Assembly: GCA_023439305.1 (NCBI GenBank)
Contig: JAEXOO010000015.1
Span: 21,445-85,444 of the forward strand
Source: Pseudomonadota bacterium
Lineage (GTDB): Bacteria > Pseudomonadota > Gammaproteobacteria > Burkholderiales > Burkholderiaceae_B
DNA length: 64,000 bases
Direction of reading: 5' to 3'
The notes below the pieces were generated by a model that saw only the letters and a list, made by a program, of their open reading frames with translations, was not told the DNA's origin and made no database searches. This document shows positions 35,921-44,680 of the stretch, piece by piece. Each line of letters begins with the position of its first letter. Within the stretch, counting starts at the first letter, position 1. Made by a program: the position numbers and the translations under genes.

Positions 35921-36420
35921 TGGCCCAGGACTCCGCTTTCAAAGGATACGTGACGTACCGGGCCGGCGCCGACGAAGTCGCGGTGCAGATCGGCGTAGTC
36001 ATTCCAGAGCTGTTCGTCCTGGACACTGGCGACCAGCGAGCTTCCCTGAAGGCCGTCGCCGGCGCCCAGATAAGGCAAGCTCATCCATACGGCTGCCGCC
36101 ACGGCCAATACTGCCAAGCCGGACACTGCATAGCGCTGCGTACGGGACTTCTTGAGCGCATGCGGAGCCAGAATAGTGGGTTCATCGTCCACTGCCTTGG
36201 ACAAGCGCGCATAGAAGCGGTCCGATGTCCGGATGGCCAGCGCCTCGGTGCGCATGACATCACCGATCAGGTGATAGGTATCCCAGACCTGGCGCCCATA
36301 AGGCGAATCCAGTTCTTCGGGACGCATTTCAGCTTCGCCATCCACCCAGGAGGACACAGAGGCCTCCCAGGAGCTGAGCTGTTCTTCATCGGAATGGGAT
36401 TTCAGGGCGTGCATCATCAA
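35917..36420 (-). CDS. rseA: Anti-sigma-E factor RseA
   Basis: Single-pass inner-membrane protein of 167 residues. The cytosolic N-terminal domain (SSWEASVSSWVDGEAEM) binds sigma-E, one membrane segment lies near residues 98-120 (YAVSGLAVLAVAAAVWMSL), and a short periplasmic tail meets MucB. It starts three bases after the rpoE stop; three consecutive Met-rich codons blur the exact start. Confidence 0.93.
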   Translation of the reverse strand: MMMHALKSHSDEEQLSSWEASVSSWVDGEAEMRPEELDSPYGRQVWDTYHLIGDVMRTEALAIRTSDRFYARLSKAVDDEPTILAPHALKKSRTQRYAVSGLAVLAVAAAVWMSLPYLGAGDGLQGSSLVASVQDEQLWNDYADLHRDFVGAGPVRHVSFESGVLGQ

Positions 36421-36423
36421 TCC

Positions 36424-37026
36424 TTACCACCGTCGTTCACTATCTTCACCATCAAGTATGGGACGCAATTGCGCAGCAATGGCGTCGCGGGCCCGGAATA
36501 TGCGCGAACGCACGGTTCCTATTGGGCAATCCATGGTCTGAGCAATGTCTTCATAGCTCATGCCTTCGATTTCACGTAGCACGATCGCAGTCCGCAGTTC
36601 CTCAGGCAAAGCCTGGATTGCACTGTTTACAGTTTCGGCAATCTGGCGGCTAACCATGACAGACTCGGGCGTGCTTATGTCAGTTAGGTTGTCGATTTGA
36701 TCAAAAGTTTCACCATCTTCGTTTTCCATCGTCTGAAAGGCGCTGGGGCGCCGTCCAGCCGAGGCCTGCCAGTTGCGCGCCGTGTTGATGGCGATGCGAT
36801 ACAACCAGGTGTAGAAGGCGCTGTCGCCGCGAAACTGGGGCAGCGCACGATAGGCTTTGATGAAAGTTTCCTGAGCCACGTCCTCGATTTCGGACGGGTC
36901 GCGGATCATGCGGCTGAGCAGACGCATGATCTTGCGCTGATACTTCAGGACCAGCAGGTCAAAGGCGCGCTTGTCCCCACGCTGAACACGTGCAACCAGT
37001 TCGGCATCGGTATCGCGTTCGCTCAT
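36424..37026 (-). CDS. rpoE: RNA polymerase sigma factor RpoE
   Basis: Extracytoplasmic-function sigma factor of 200 residues for envelope stress. Region 2 is FDLLVLKYQRKIMRLL to TWLYRIAINTARNW, and region 4 is MSYEDIAQTMDCPIGTVRSRIFRARDAI. AAGGA precedes ATG 37026, which overlaps the stop of the upstream YgfX-like gene (ATGA). No GAACTT-type sigma-E -35 box is seen in the 500 bp upstream, so it may rely on the fab-side transcript. Confidence 0.97.
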   Translation of the reverse strand: MSERDTDAELVARVQRGDKRAFDLLVLKYQRKIMRLLSRMIRDPSEIEDVAQETFIKAYRALPQFRGDSAFYTWLYRIAINTARNWQASAGRRPSAFQTMENEDGETFDQIDNLTDISTPESVMVSRQIAETVNSAIQALPEELRTAIVLREIEGMSYEDIAQTMDCPIGTVRSRIFRARDAIAAQLRPILDGEDSERRW

Positions 37027-37538
37027 TGAATATCCTTATTCTGAACACGGACCTGCAAGGACAATCTGTTCAGGCCCAAACGCAAGGCCCACCAGGCTCG
37101 CCTGGGCTGGGCCGAACGCCACAGCGTGAACATCTGGCCACGCCCGCCCCCTCTCGGCACAGAGCAGTGTATCGTCAACCACCAGGGCGAGCTCCAGACC
37201 TGCGCGATCTGGATTGCCTGAGGCGGTCCGCCCTCGCGCTTGAGCCAGTATAGCCCTGCACTATAGCTAAGTGTAAGCACATCTCCCCACCCGCCTCGCA
37301 CACGTGCCCATAGGAAGACTGCCAGCAGGCTCCCCGTGACGCATGCAAGCGGCCACGACCCTTGCCAGGACTGCAGAACCCAGGCGCTGGCCGCTCCGGC
37401 GCAGACACATGCAACAACGCCCAGCCTGCGGACCGAAGCGGGAGCTCCGGTTCGCCAGGACTGGGCGTGACAGATGGGGCTGGCCGTATTAACGAAGACG
37501 GCTGACCACCATGGAACCGTTGGTGCCGCCAAACCCAA
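37023..37538 (-). CDS. Small inner-membrane protein, YgfX/CptA-like
   Basis: About 170 residues. Two adjacent hydrophobic stretches (LGVVACVCAGAASAWVL and WPLACVTGSLLAVFLW) are followed by a Trp-rich cytosolic part with QVWSSPWWLTIHC and FTLWRSAQPRRAWWALRLGLN. This layout resembles E. coli YgfX (CptA), but similarity is modest. No ATG, GTG or TTG codon suits a start downstream of the fabF stop, so translation likely begins at ATG 37538 (or TTG 37532) inside fabF, a 50-bp overlap. The end overlaps rpoE. The gene is clearly real from its coupling; the function is unknown. Confidence 0.7.
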   Translation of the reverse strand: MGLAAPTVPWWSAVFVNTASPICHAQSWRTGAPASVRRLGVVACVCAGAASAWVLQSWQGSWPLACVTGSLLAVFLWARVRGGWGDVLTLSYSAGLYWLKREGGPPQAIQIAQVWSSPWWLTIHCSVPRGGGRGQMFTLWRSAQPRRAWWALRLGLNRLSLQVRVQNKDIQ

Positions 37539-38721
37539 AGGAGTTGGACAGCGCCACGTCGATCTTCATTTCGCGCGCCTGATTGGCGCAGTAGTCCAGA
37601 TCGCAGGCCGGATCCTGATTGAAGATATTGATCGTGGGCGGAGAGATCTGGTTGTAGACCGCCAGCGTGGTGAACACGGCTTCGATGCCGCCAGCCGCAC
37701 CCAGAAGGTGGCCCGTCATGGACTTGGTCGAATTGATCACCAGTTTGCGGGCATGGTCGCCGAACGCCAGTTTCAGGGCTTCGGATTCGTTCACGTCGCC
37801 CAGCGGAGTGGACGTGCCATGCGCGTTCACGTAATCCACCTGATCGGGGTTGATGCCGCCGTTGCGCAGGGCATTGAGCACGCCGCGACGAGGGCCATCG
37901 CGATCAGGCGAGGTGATGTGGTGCGCATCCGAGCTCATTCCGTATCCGGTGAATTCGCCGTAAATGCGAGCGCCGCGCTTTTTGGCATGCTCATATTCTT
38001 CCAGCACCAGCACGCCAGCACCCTCACCCAGCACGAATCCGTCGCGATCGACATCCCAGGGACGCGAGGCGGTTTGAGGATCGTCGTTGCGGGTGGACAA
38101 GGCGCGCATGGCGGCGAAACCGCCAATGCCCAATGGCGACACCGTGGACTCGGCGCCACCGGCGATCATGACATCCGCATCGCCGTATTCGATCAGGCGC
38201 GCAGCGTCGCCGATCGAGTGCAAACCGGTGGTGCAGGCCGACACAACGGCGTAGCTGGGACCTTTCAGGCCCAGGTTGATGGACAGGTGCCCCGAGATCA
38301 GGTTGATCAGGGAAGCGGGAACAAAGAACGGGGAAATGCGGCGCGGCCCCCGGTCGAGATATTCTTTCTGGGTTTCTTCGATACGGGGCAAGCCGCCGAT
38401 ACCGGACCCGACGATGACCCCCATGCGCTCGGCAGTGGTCTCGTTGATTTCCAGGCCGGAATCCTTCCAGGCCTGCATACCGGCCGCCACGCCATAATGG
38501 ATGAAGGTATCCATCTGCTTGGCTTCTTTGGCCGAAATGTACTGCGTAATATCGAAATCCTTGACCTCACCCGCAATCTGGGCGCTCAGGGCCGAAGGAT
38601 CGAAACGGGTGATACGCCCGATGCCCGAACGCCCATTGACGATGTTATCCCACGCGGTGGGGATATCGTTGCCGACCGGGGAAACAATTCCCAGACCGGT
38701 AATCACGACACGTCGCTTCAC
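37489..38721 (-). CDS. fabF: 3-oxoacyl-[acyl-carrier-protein] synthase II
   Basis: Elongating ketosynthase of fatty-acid synthesis, 410 residues. The Cys-His-His active site is visible in VVSACTTGLHSIG (Cys), NAHGTSTPLGD (His) and STKSMTGHLLGAAG (His). The start is GTG 38721 with TAGGAG seven bases upstream. It lies downstream of acpP, with a hairpin plus T-tract in the 141-bp gap. Confidence 0.98.
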   Translation of the reverse strand: MKRRVVITGLGIVSPVGNDIPTAWDNIVNGRSGIGRITRFDPSALSAQIAGEVKDFDITQYISAKEAKQMDTFIHYGVAAGMQAWKDSGLEINETTAERMGVIVGSGIGGLPRIEETQKEYLDRGPRRISPFFVPASLINLISGHLSINLGLKGPSYAVVSACTTGLHSIGDAARLIEYGDADVMIAGGAESTVSPLGIGGFAAMRALSTRNDDPQTASRPWDVDRDGFVLGEGAGVLVLEEYEHAKKRGARIYGEFTGYGMSSDAHHITSPDRDGPRRGVLNALRNGGINPDQVDYVNAHGTSTPLGDVNESEALKLAFGDHARKLVINSTKSMTGHLLGAAGGIEAVFTTLAVYNQISPPTINIFNQDPACDLDYCANQAREMKIDVALSNSFGFGGTNGSMVVSRLR

Positions 38722-38738
38722 GGATGACTCCTAAACAC

Positions 38739-38818
38739 AAAAAAAGCGGTTCGAGGGGAATGACTGCGTCTTGTCAGCCCAAGCTGCAGGGCGCAAGCCA
38801 TTCTCAGGAAACCGCCTT
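38739..38818 (-). terminator. Attenuator-like hairpin between acpP and fabF
   Basis: On the minus strand GGCGGTT (after the acpP stop) pairs with AACCGC just before seven T residues. The interior contains GAGAATG/CATTCCCCTC and a small GCCC/GGGC hairpin. The long imperfect stem with T-tract ends 20 bp before the fabF start, so it probably acts as a partial terminator. Confidence 0.55.
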
Positions 38819-38862
38819 GGAGCGGGGTCTGCAAAAGCGCAGGCCCACACCCTGGATTGAAC

Positions 38863-39102
38863 TTACTGCTTGCTGTGAGAATTGATGTAGTCCACAGCTT
38901 GCTGGACCGTCGTGATTTTCTCAGCTTCTTCGTCTGGGATTTCGGTTTCGAATTCGTCTTCGAGCGCCATCACGAGCTCGACCATGTCGAGCGAGTCGGC
39001 ACCGAGGTCGTCGAGAAAAGAAGATTCGTTCTTGATCTCGGCTTCGTTGACGCCAAGTTGTTCAGCGACGATCTTCTTGACGCGCTGTTCGATGCTTTCC
39101 AT
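38863..39102 (-). CDS. acpP: Acyl carrier protein
   Basis: Carries growing fatty acyl chains on a 4'-phosphopantetheine arm attached to the Ser of LGADSLDMVELVM. It is an acidic protein of 79 residues, the standard size. The start ATG 39102 (N-terminus ESIEQRVKKIVAEQLG after Met) has TTGGAG eight bases upstream; an in-frame extension to 39147 covers the promoter. A TATAAT box at 39137-39142 gives it its own promoter within the fab cluster. Confidence 0.98.
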   Translation of the reverse strand: MESIEQRVKKIVAEQLGVNEAEIKNESSFLDDLGADSLDMVELVMALEDEFETEIPDEEAEKITTVQQAVDYINSHSKQ

Positions 39103-39136
39103 GCAGATTCTCCAAGTTCGGGAAAAATTCCCGCGA

Positions 39137-39142
39137 ATTATA
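39137..39142 (-). promoter_or_regulatory. -10 box of an acpP promoter
   Basis: A perfect TATAAT on the minus strand 35 bp before the acpP ATG. The -35 region is poor. An independent promoter fits the high ACP demand of cells. Confidence 0.55.
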
Positions 39143-39206
39143 GCCAATCCGTACTACTAAAAGGTGTAGGCTATGACAAAAAAACGGCGCTCTTGTATGA
39201 GGCCCA

Positions 39207-39224
39207 GCGTTGCCCGTGCAACGC
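39207..39224. other. Hairpin in the fabG-acpP gap
   Basis: Perfect 7-bp stem GCGTTGC/GCAACGC with loop CCGT. It can be extended by a GGCC/GGCC outer stem. A run of seven T follows about 25 bp later on the minus strand, so it may weakly terminate transcripts coming from fabG. Confidence 0.4.
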
Positions 39225-39289
39225 CGGCCCAAGCAATAGGCCCCAAATAATCCCGCAATTTTACCTCAGCCGGGCGCGATGCCAAGCCC

Positions 39290-40033
39290 TTACATGTGCA
39301 TACCACCATTCACATGGATAGTACTGCCCGTAATGTATTGCGCCTGCGGACCAGCCAGGAAGGCCACCGCATTGGCGATATCCTCGGCCGAACCCAGCCG
39401 GCCCAGGGGAATTTGCGACAGGATGGCCGCCGACTGTTCAGGCGTCAGCGAACGGGTCATGTCGGTATCGATGAAGCCGGGCGCCACGCAATTGACCGTG
39501 ATGTTGCGGCTGCCCAGCTCGCGGGCCAGGGCACGGCTCATGCCGGCCACGCCCGCCTTGGCGGCGGCGTAATTGGCCTGTCCGGGGTTGCCGCTTTCGC
39601 CGACCACCGACGTGATGCTGATGATGCGGCCCCAGCGCGCCTTCATCATGGGGCGCACGACCGCGCGCGCCAGACGAAAAACCGCGCTCAGGTTCGTCTG
39701 GATGACCGCATCCCAGTCTTCGTCCTTCATGCGCATGGCCAGATTGTCACGCGTGATGCCGGCATTATTCACCAGAATATGTGGTCCGCCGTCGTCCTTG
39801 CCCAATTCCTGAATCAGGGCTTCGCAGGCTTGGGCGTCATCCACGTTCAGCATTACGCCGCGGCTGCCGTTCTGATCGAGCACAGCGGAAATAGCCTGCG
39901 CGCCGGATTCGGACGTGGCGGTTCCGATGACCTTGGCGCCACGCGCCATCAGTTCTTTGGCAATGGCCTGACCGATGCCGCGCGACGCGCCGGTCACCAG
40001 TGCAGTCTTGCCGCTAAGATTGAAATCTTGCAT
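39290..40033 (-). CDS. fabG: 3-oxoacyl-[acyl-carrier-protein] reductase
   Basis: NADPH-dependent SDR enzyme of the fatty-acid elongation cycle, 247 residues. It has TGASRGIG for the cofactor, NNAGIT, and the catalytic Ser in ISITSVVG with YAAAK containing the Tyr-Lys pair. It starts directly against the fabD stop with no gap. Confidence 0.98.
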   Translation of the reverse strand: MQDFNLSGKTALVTGASRGIGQAIAKELMARGAKVIGTATSESGAQAISAVLDQNGSRGVMLNVDDAQACEALIQELGKDDGGPHILVNNAGITRDNLAMRMKDEDWDAVIQTNLSAVFRLARAVVRPMMKARWGRIISITSVVGESGNPGQANYAAAKAGVAGMSRALARELGSRNITVNCVAPGFIDTDMTRSLTPEQSAAILSQIPLGRLGSAEDIANAVAFLAGPQAQYITGSTIHVNGGMHM

Positions 40034-40969
40034 TTACGCTACCTTCAGGGATTCCAGAGTCGCCTGCAGCGAGGCGGGATCGGTGATATTAAAGGCGAGC
40101 AGGTCGCGATCGATGCGCTTGACCAGGCCGCTGAGCACCTTGCCGGGACCGCACTCAACGATGTGGGTGACCCCCTGGGCCTTCATGGCCTGGATGGTTT
40201 CCACCCAGCGCACCGGGTGCCAGGCCTGACGCACCAGCGCATCCTTGATCTGGGCGGAGTCGGCAGGCGCCTGCACATCCACGTTATTGATCACAGGCAC
40301 GTCGGGCGCCTGCAGTTCAATAGTAGCCAAGGCCTGTTGCAGCACCGTGGCAGCCGGCTCCAGCAGGCTGGAATGGAAAGGAGCGGACACGGGCAGAACC
40401 AGCGCGCGCTTGGCGCCCGCTTCCTTGGCCAGCACGCAAGCGCGATCCACGGCATCCACATGACCCGCGATCACGACTTGAGCCGGCGCATTGTAGTTGA
40501 CGGCCTCTACCACCTGACCTTGGGCGGCTCGGGCGCAGACATCGCGCACCTGATCATCGTCCAGGCCCAGCACAGCGGCCATGGTGCCCAGTCCAACCGG
40601 CACGGCGGCCTGCATGGCATCGGCGCGGATGCGCACCAGCGGTACAGCCTGCTCCAGCGACAAGGCGCCCGCAGCGGTCAGGGCAGAATATTCACCCAGG
40701 CTATGGCCGGCCATCAGATCAGGCACGGGACCGCCTGCTTCGATCCAGGCACGATACATGGCCACGGCGCTGGCCAGCATGACGGGCTGCGTATTGGTGG
40801 TCAGGTTAAGGTCTTCAGCCGGGCCTTGAGCCATCAGGGACGCCAGGTCCTGCCCCAAGGCGGCACTGGACTGGTCGATCACACGGCGCACAACAGCCGA
40901 TTCAGCCCAGGCATCCAGCATGCCGACGGACTGCGACCCCTGTCCTGGAAAGACAAACGCAATTTTCAT
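40034..40969 (-). CDS. fabD: Malonyl-CoA:ACP transacylase
   Basis: Transfers malonyl from CoA to ACP. It has 311 residues. The nucleophile elbow GHSLGEYSAL contains the catalytic Ser, and FPGQGSQ lies at the N-terminus. The second active-site His is in PVSAPFHSSLL. It lies between fabH and fabG in the usual order. Confidence 0.98.
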   Translation of the reverse strand: MKIAFVFPGQGSQSVGMLDAWAESAVVRRVIDQSSAALGQDLASLMAQGPAEDLNLTTNTQPVMLASAVAMYRAWIEAGGPVPDLMAGHSLGEYSALTAAGALSLEQAVPLVRIRADAMQAAVPVGLGTMAAVLGLDDDQVRDVCARAAQGQVVEAVNYNAPAQVVIAGHVDAVDRACVLAKEAGAKRALVLPVSAPFHSSLLEPAATVLQQALATIELQAPDVPVINNVDVQAPADSAQIKDALVRQAWHPVRWVETIQAMKAQGVTHIVECGPGKVLSGLVKRIDRDLLAFNITDPASLQATLESLKVA

Positions 40970-41016
40970 GGTAGAGAGACTCGAAGGAGGTGGACGGACG
41001 CCCGGAGCGGATCAGC

Positions 41017-41994
41017 TTAGAAGCGAACCAGCACCGAACCCCAAGTAAAGCCGCCGCCTACGCCTTGCAGCAACGCCAGCTCGCCGGCGCGGATGCGTCC
41101 GTCGCGACGGGCAGCGTCCAGAGCGAGCGGGACACTGGCGGCCGAGGTATTGGCATGCTGGTCCACCGTGACGATGACTTTCTCGGACGGGATGCCCAGC
41201 TTGCGGCCCAGGAAATTGATAATGCGCAGATTGGCCTGATGCGGGACCAGCCAATCGATATCAGACAGTTGCACGCCGGCCTGTTCACAGACCTGGTGCG
41301 CCGATGCCGCCAGCGAAGTGACGGCCAGCTTGAAGACGGCCTGGCCGTCCATGCGCAGGAAGGGATCGCCCACAACCTGGCCATGCGAAACATTGCCGGC
41401 GGCGCACAGAATGCCCATCTGGCTGCCGTCTGCATTGAGTTGAGCGGCAAGAATGCCGGGCTCGTCGCTGGCCTGGAGCACGACGGCGCCGGCGCCGTCG
41501 CCGAACAGCACGCAGGTACGCCGATCGCTCCAGTCCAGGATGCCGGAGAAGACTTCGGCGCCTATGACCAGCGCGTGGCGGGCGCGGCCGGCGCGAATCA
41601 TGGCTTCGGCAGTGGTCAGGGCATAGACGAAGCCGCTGCAGACCGCCTGCACGTCGTAGGCGGCGGCCCCTTTATTGCCCAGTTCGGCCTGAACCAGGCA
41701 GGCGGTGCTGGGAAAAACATAATCGGGCGTGGACGTCGCTACGACGATCAGGTCCAGATCCTGAGCCTGAATGCCGGCGCTCTCCAGGGCCTGGCGCGCA
41801 GCCTGCGTCGCCAGCTGACTGGTGCGCACGCCGGGGTCGGCCAGATGACGCTGCCGTATGCCGGTGCGCTCGACAATCCACTCGTCGGAGGTCTCGATGC
41901 CCTTCTGCGCCAGCTCGGCCGCCAGATCATCGTTGGACACGACCCGAGGTGGCAGGTAGCCGCCCGTACCGATAATTTTGGCAAATATCGTCAT
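41017..41994 (-). CDS. fabH: 3-oxoacyl-[acyl-carrier-protein] synthase III
   Basis: Initiating ketosynthase that condenses acetyl-CoA with malonyl-ACP. It has 325 residues. The catalytic Cys is in DVQAVCSGFVYAL, His in WLVPHQANLRI and Asn in HANTSAAS. GGAAGAA precedes ATG 41994. It lies 25 bp downstream of plsX. Confidence 0.98.
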   Translation of the reverse strand: MTIFAKIIGTGGYLPPRVVSNDDLAAELAQKGIETSDEWIVERTGIRQRHLADPGVRTSQLATQAARQALESAGIQAQDLDLIVVATSTPDYVFPSTACLVQAELGNKGAAAYDVQAVCSGFVYALTTAEAMIRAGRARHALVIGAEVFSGILDWSDRRTCVLFGDGAGAVVLQASDEPGILAAQLNADGSQMGILCAAGNVSHGQVVGDPFLRMDGQAVFKLAVTSLAASAHQVCEQAGVQLSDIDWLVPHQANLRIINFLGRKLGIPSEKVIVTVDQHANTSAASVPLALDAARRDGRIRAGELALLQGVGGGFTWGSVLVRF

Positions 41995-42019
41995 AGTTTT
42001 CTTCCCAGTCGAGCCCTTA

Positions 42020-43108
42020 TTAGTGGGATGAAGGCTCAGATGTGTGGAGTGGTTCCGATTCGCCGGGCGGCGTCTCGAGCGAGGTCAGGCTCTGCCTGAT
42101 GCGCTCTACCGCCTGGCTGGTGCCATCGAGCAAGCCATTGAGCACGGCGCCTCGGGCACGCTGCAAAGCATACCCGAAAGAATAAGCGTCAGCCGAACCA
42201 TGGCTCTTGATGACAATGCCGCGCAGCCCCAGGAGGGCCGCGCCATTGTGACGGCGATTATCTACCCGATCGCGGAAACGATTCAAGACGGGACGCGCAA
42301 ACAAAGCGGATATTTTGCTCAAGGGATCGCGCGTGAACTCCTCGCGCAGCATGCCGCCCACCATCTTGGCCAGGCCCTCAATGGATTTAAGCACGACATT
42401 GCCGACGAAACCGTCACAGACCACCACATTGACGGTGCCCTTGCAGATGTCGTCGCCTTCCACGTTGCCGTAGAAATTCAGGCCGCTGGAGCGAAGCAGC
42501 TCGGCCGCCTGCTTGACGACCTCGTTGCCCTTGATCACTTCCTCGCCAATATTGAGCAAGCCCACTGTCGGCCGCTCATGGCCGTCCACAATGCTCGCCA
42601 GGGCGGTGCCCATGATGGCGAATTGCAGCAGGTGCTCGGCCGTGCAGTCGACGTTCGCGCCCAGATCCAGCATGGTGGTGGCTCCACCTTTCTGGTTGGG
42701 AATGGACGTGGCGATGGCTGGCCGGTCTATGCCGTCCAGTGTCTTGAGGACATAGCGCGTGATCGCCATCCAGGCGCCGGTATTGCCGGCGGATACGCAT
42801 GCATCGGCCGCCCCGTCCTTGACGGCTTGGGCAGCCACACGCATGGAAGAATCTTTTTTGCGGCGCAGGGCCACCTCGACCGAATCGGCCATGGTGACAA
42901 CTTCAGACGCGTGAAGAATGTCGTACCAGGAGGTATCGACATTGCCTTGCGCTCGCAGAGTTTGCTCGATGGCTTGGGTATCGCCCACCAATAAGCAGTG
43001 CACATCCGGAAACCGCTTCGCAAAAAGCAGTGCCGCAGGGACGGTGACCGGCAAACCGACATCGCCGCCCATGCAGTCGATGGCAATACGTATTTTTTTA
43101 TTAGACAT
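42020..43108 (-). CDS. plsX: Phosphate acyltransferase PlsX
   Basis: Makes acyl-phosphate from acyl-ACP for phospholipid synthesis. It has 362 residues with the family start IRIAIDCMGGDVG and the SAGNTGAWMAI segment. ATG 43108 is chosen; a TTG one codon earlier is also in frame. It links rpmF to the fab genes, the classic arrangement. Confidence 0.97.
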   Translation of the reverse strand: MSNKKIRIAIDCMGGDVGLPVTVPAALLFAKRFPDVHCLLVGDTQAIEQTLRAQGNVDTSWYDILHASEVVTMADSVEVALRRKKDSSMRVAAQAVKDGAADACVSAGNTGAWMAITRYVLKTLDGIDRPAIATSIPNQKGGATTMLDLGANVDCTAEHLLQFAIMGTALASIVDGHERPTVGLLNIGEEVIKGNEVVKQAAELLRSSGLNFYGNVEGDDICKGTVNVVVCDGFVGNVVLKSIEGLAKMVGGMLREEFTRDPLSKISALFARPVLNRFRDRVDNRRHNGAALLGLRGIVIKSHGSADAYSFGYALQRARGAVLNGLLDGTSQAVERIRQSLTSLETPPGESEPLHTSEPSSH

Positions 43109-43151
43109 CAAGCACGCAACCTATGTTGCTTGCAAAGACGAAAGAGCGAAA

Positions 43152-43334
43152 TTACTCGTCGTTCTTTGTTTTCAGCACTTTACGGCCACGGTAGATGCCG
43201 TTGGGGCTGATGTGGTGGCGCAGGTGCAGTTCGCCGGTCGTTGGCTCGATGGCCGTCGAAGGACCGGTAAGTGCGTCGTGCGAACGACGCATGTTGCGCC
43301 GGGACGGGCTCTTTTTATTCTGCTGAACAGCCAT
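43152..43334 (-). CDS. rpmF: 50S ribosomal protein L32
   Basis: A 60-residue basic protein with the L32 pattern MAVQQNKKSPSRRNMRRSHD and HHISPNGIYRGRKV. It has no cysteine, so it is the zinc-free form. It lies in the yceD-rpmF-plsX order. Confidence 0.98.
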   Translation of the reverse strand: MAVQQNKKSPSRRNMRRSHDALTGPSTAIEPTTGELHLRHHISPNGIYRGRKVLKTKNDE

Positions 43335-43403
43335 GATGACTCCTGTAGATGTACGGCCCCGAATGGGAACAGCCCGAAAAATTAACTAAATAGCAACAAA
43401 CAA

Positions 43404-43925
43404 TCAAGGTTTTTTAAGCGAACCCAGCACGGCGAACGGGGATTCCCGCTTGGGCGCCGGTTCGTCTTCAGGAGCCGGCTCCGCGTCCGACGCCACTGAC
43501 TGGCTGCCGGGGCAGACATCGTGGCGCGGCACGTACGGCACGCTGAGGATCAGTTCGTCCTCGACCAGACCAAGGGCATCCAGACGGCCTTCGCAAAAAA
43601 TGCGATCCGGGCCTTCGACATCGTCGTCATCCAGCTCAAGCTCGGCTTCTGTCGCCACGACTTCCACTTCGTTGGAAATATCGATGGGCCATACAAAGGG
43701 TTTCATGCAGCGCTGGCATTGCAACACCACGGCACCCTGAGCCTGAACGCGCACAAAGCGCCGTCCGGACGAATCCGCCCTGCCGGCCATGCTCCAGTCC
43801 ACGTTCAGATCGCCCTGCGCAGGCAGATCCGACACCAGGCGAGACAGATCCGCAACAGCAGCCTGGCCCGCCAGATGCTGAGGACCGCGACCTAGACTTT
43901 GGGTATCTATATATTGTTTCGCCAT
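43404..43925 (-). CDS. yceD: DUF177 (YceD) protein
   Basis: A 173-residue DUF177-family protein needed for normal 23S rRNA accumulation in E. coli and plants. The two-Cys segment VVLQCQRCMKPF (a possible metal knuckle) and the acidic ELELDDDDVEG stretch are typical. The start ATG 43925 is preferred over a TTG at 43976. It is divergent from maf and first in the yceD-rpmF-plsX-fab series. Confidence 0.92.
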   Translation of the reverse strand: MAKQYIDTQSLGRGPQHLAGQAAVADLSRLVSDLPAQGDLNVDWSMAGRADSSGRRFVRVQAQGAVVLQCQRCMKPFVWPIDISNEVEVVATEAELELDDDDVEGPDRIFCEGRLDALGLVEDELILSVPYVPRHDVCPGSQSVASDAEPAPEDEPAPKRESPFAVLGSLKKP

Positions 43926-44070
43926 GAGCGCATCAACGAACGCCCCTTCATGCTCTGCGCGCCCAAAAAAGGACAACGCGCACCAAGGACCATTTCAATA
44001 ACGAAGAAAACATTAGATAATACAGCGCTTGAAGCAAGACAGTCAAACCAAAGCACAGCAAGAACACACC

Positions 44071-44667
44071 ATGCGTATCATCCTTGCATCAAGCTCGGTC
44101 TACCGACGCGACATGTTAACGCGTTTAGGCCTGCCATTCACCTGCCAGTCCCCGGACATCGACGAAACACCCCGGCCCGGGGAGCTTCCGGCCAGGCTCA
44201 GCCTGCGGTTGGCGCGTGAAAAAGCAGCCCGCATCAGCTCCCTGAACCCCGGCGCTCTGGTGATAGGTTCGGATCAGGTCGCCACCCTGGGGACGGACGC
44301 CATCGGCAAGCCCGGCGATCATGCCGGCGCAGTCCGGCAACTGCGCACCCTCAGCGGACGCAACGTCGATTTCCACAGTGCGCTGTGCGTCACGGACGGA
44401 CGGCAGTTCCTGTGCAGCGACATCATCACGAGCTGCCAGTTCCGCACTCTGGACGATGCCGAGATCGAGCATTACCTGAACATCGAAAAACCTTACGACA
44501 CCGCCGGAAGCGCCAAAGCCGAAAGCCTGGGCATAGCGCTGATGCAAAGCATGCGCTCGGACGACCCGACCGCCATCATCGGCCTGCCCCTGATCGAACT
44601 ATGCTCTATGCTGCGCCATTTCGGCCTTAACCCGCTGCAGCCCGGCCTGCTGACAACACTAGACTAG
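44071..44667 (+). CDS. Maf-family nucleotide pyrophosphatase (YceF type)
   Basis: House-cleaning enzyme of 198 residues that hydrolyses modified nucleoside triphosphates; YceF-type members act on 7-methyl-GTP. It has the N-terminal LASSSVYRRDML, the SDQVATLG active-site motif and IGKPGD. ATG 44071 begins the conserved fold; an in-frame ATG at 44029 is 14 codons earlier. It is divergent from yceD as in many proteobacteria and followed after 13 bp by a methylase gene. Confidence 0.92.
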   Translation: MRIILASSSVYRRDMLTRLGLPFTCQSPDIDETPRPGELPARLSLRLAREKAARISSLNPGALVIGSDQVATLGTDAIGKPGDHAGAVRQLRTLSGRNVDFHSALCVTDGRQFLCSDIITSCQFRTLDDAEIEHYLNIEKPYDTAGSAKAESLGIALMQSMRSDDPTAIIGLPLIELCSMLRHFGLNPLQPGLLTTLD

Positions 44668-44680
44668 GAATCCACTCTTC

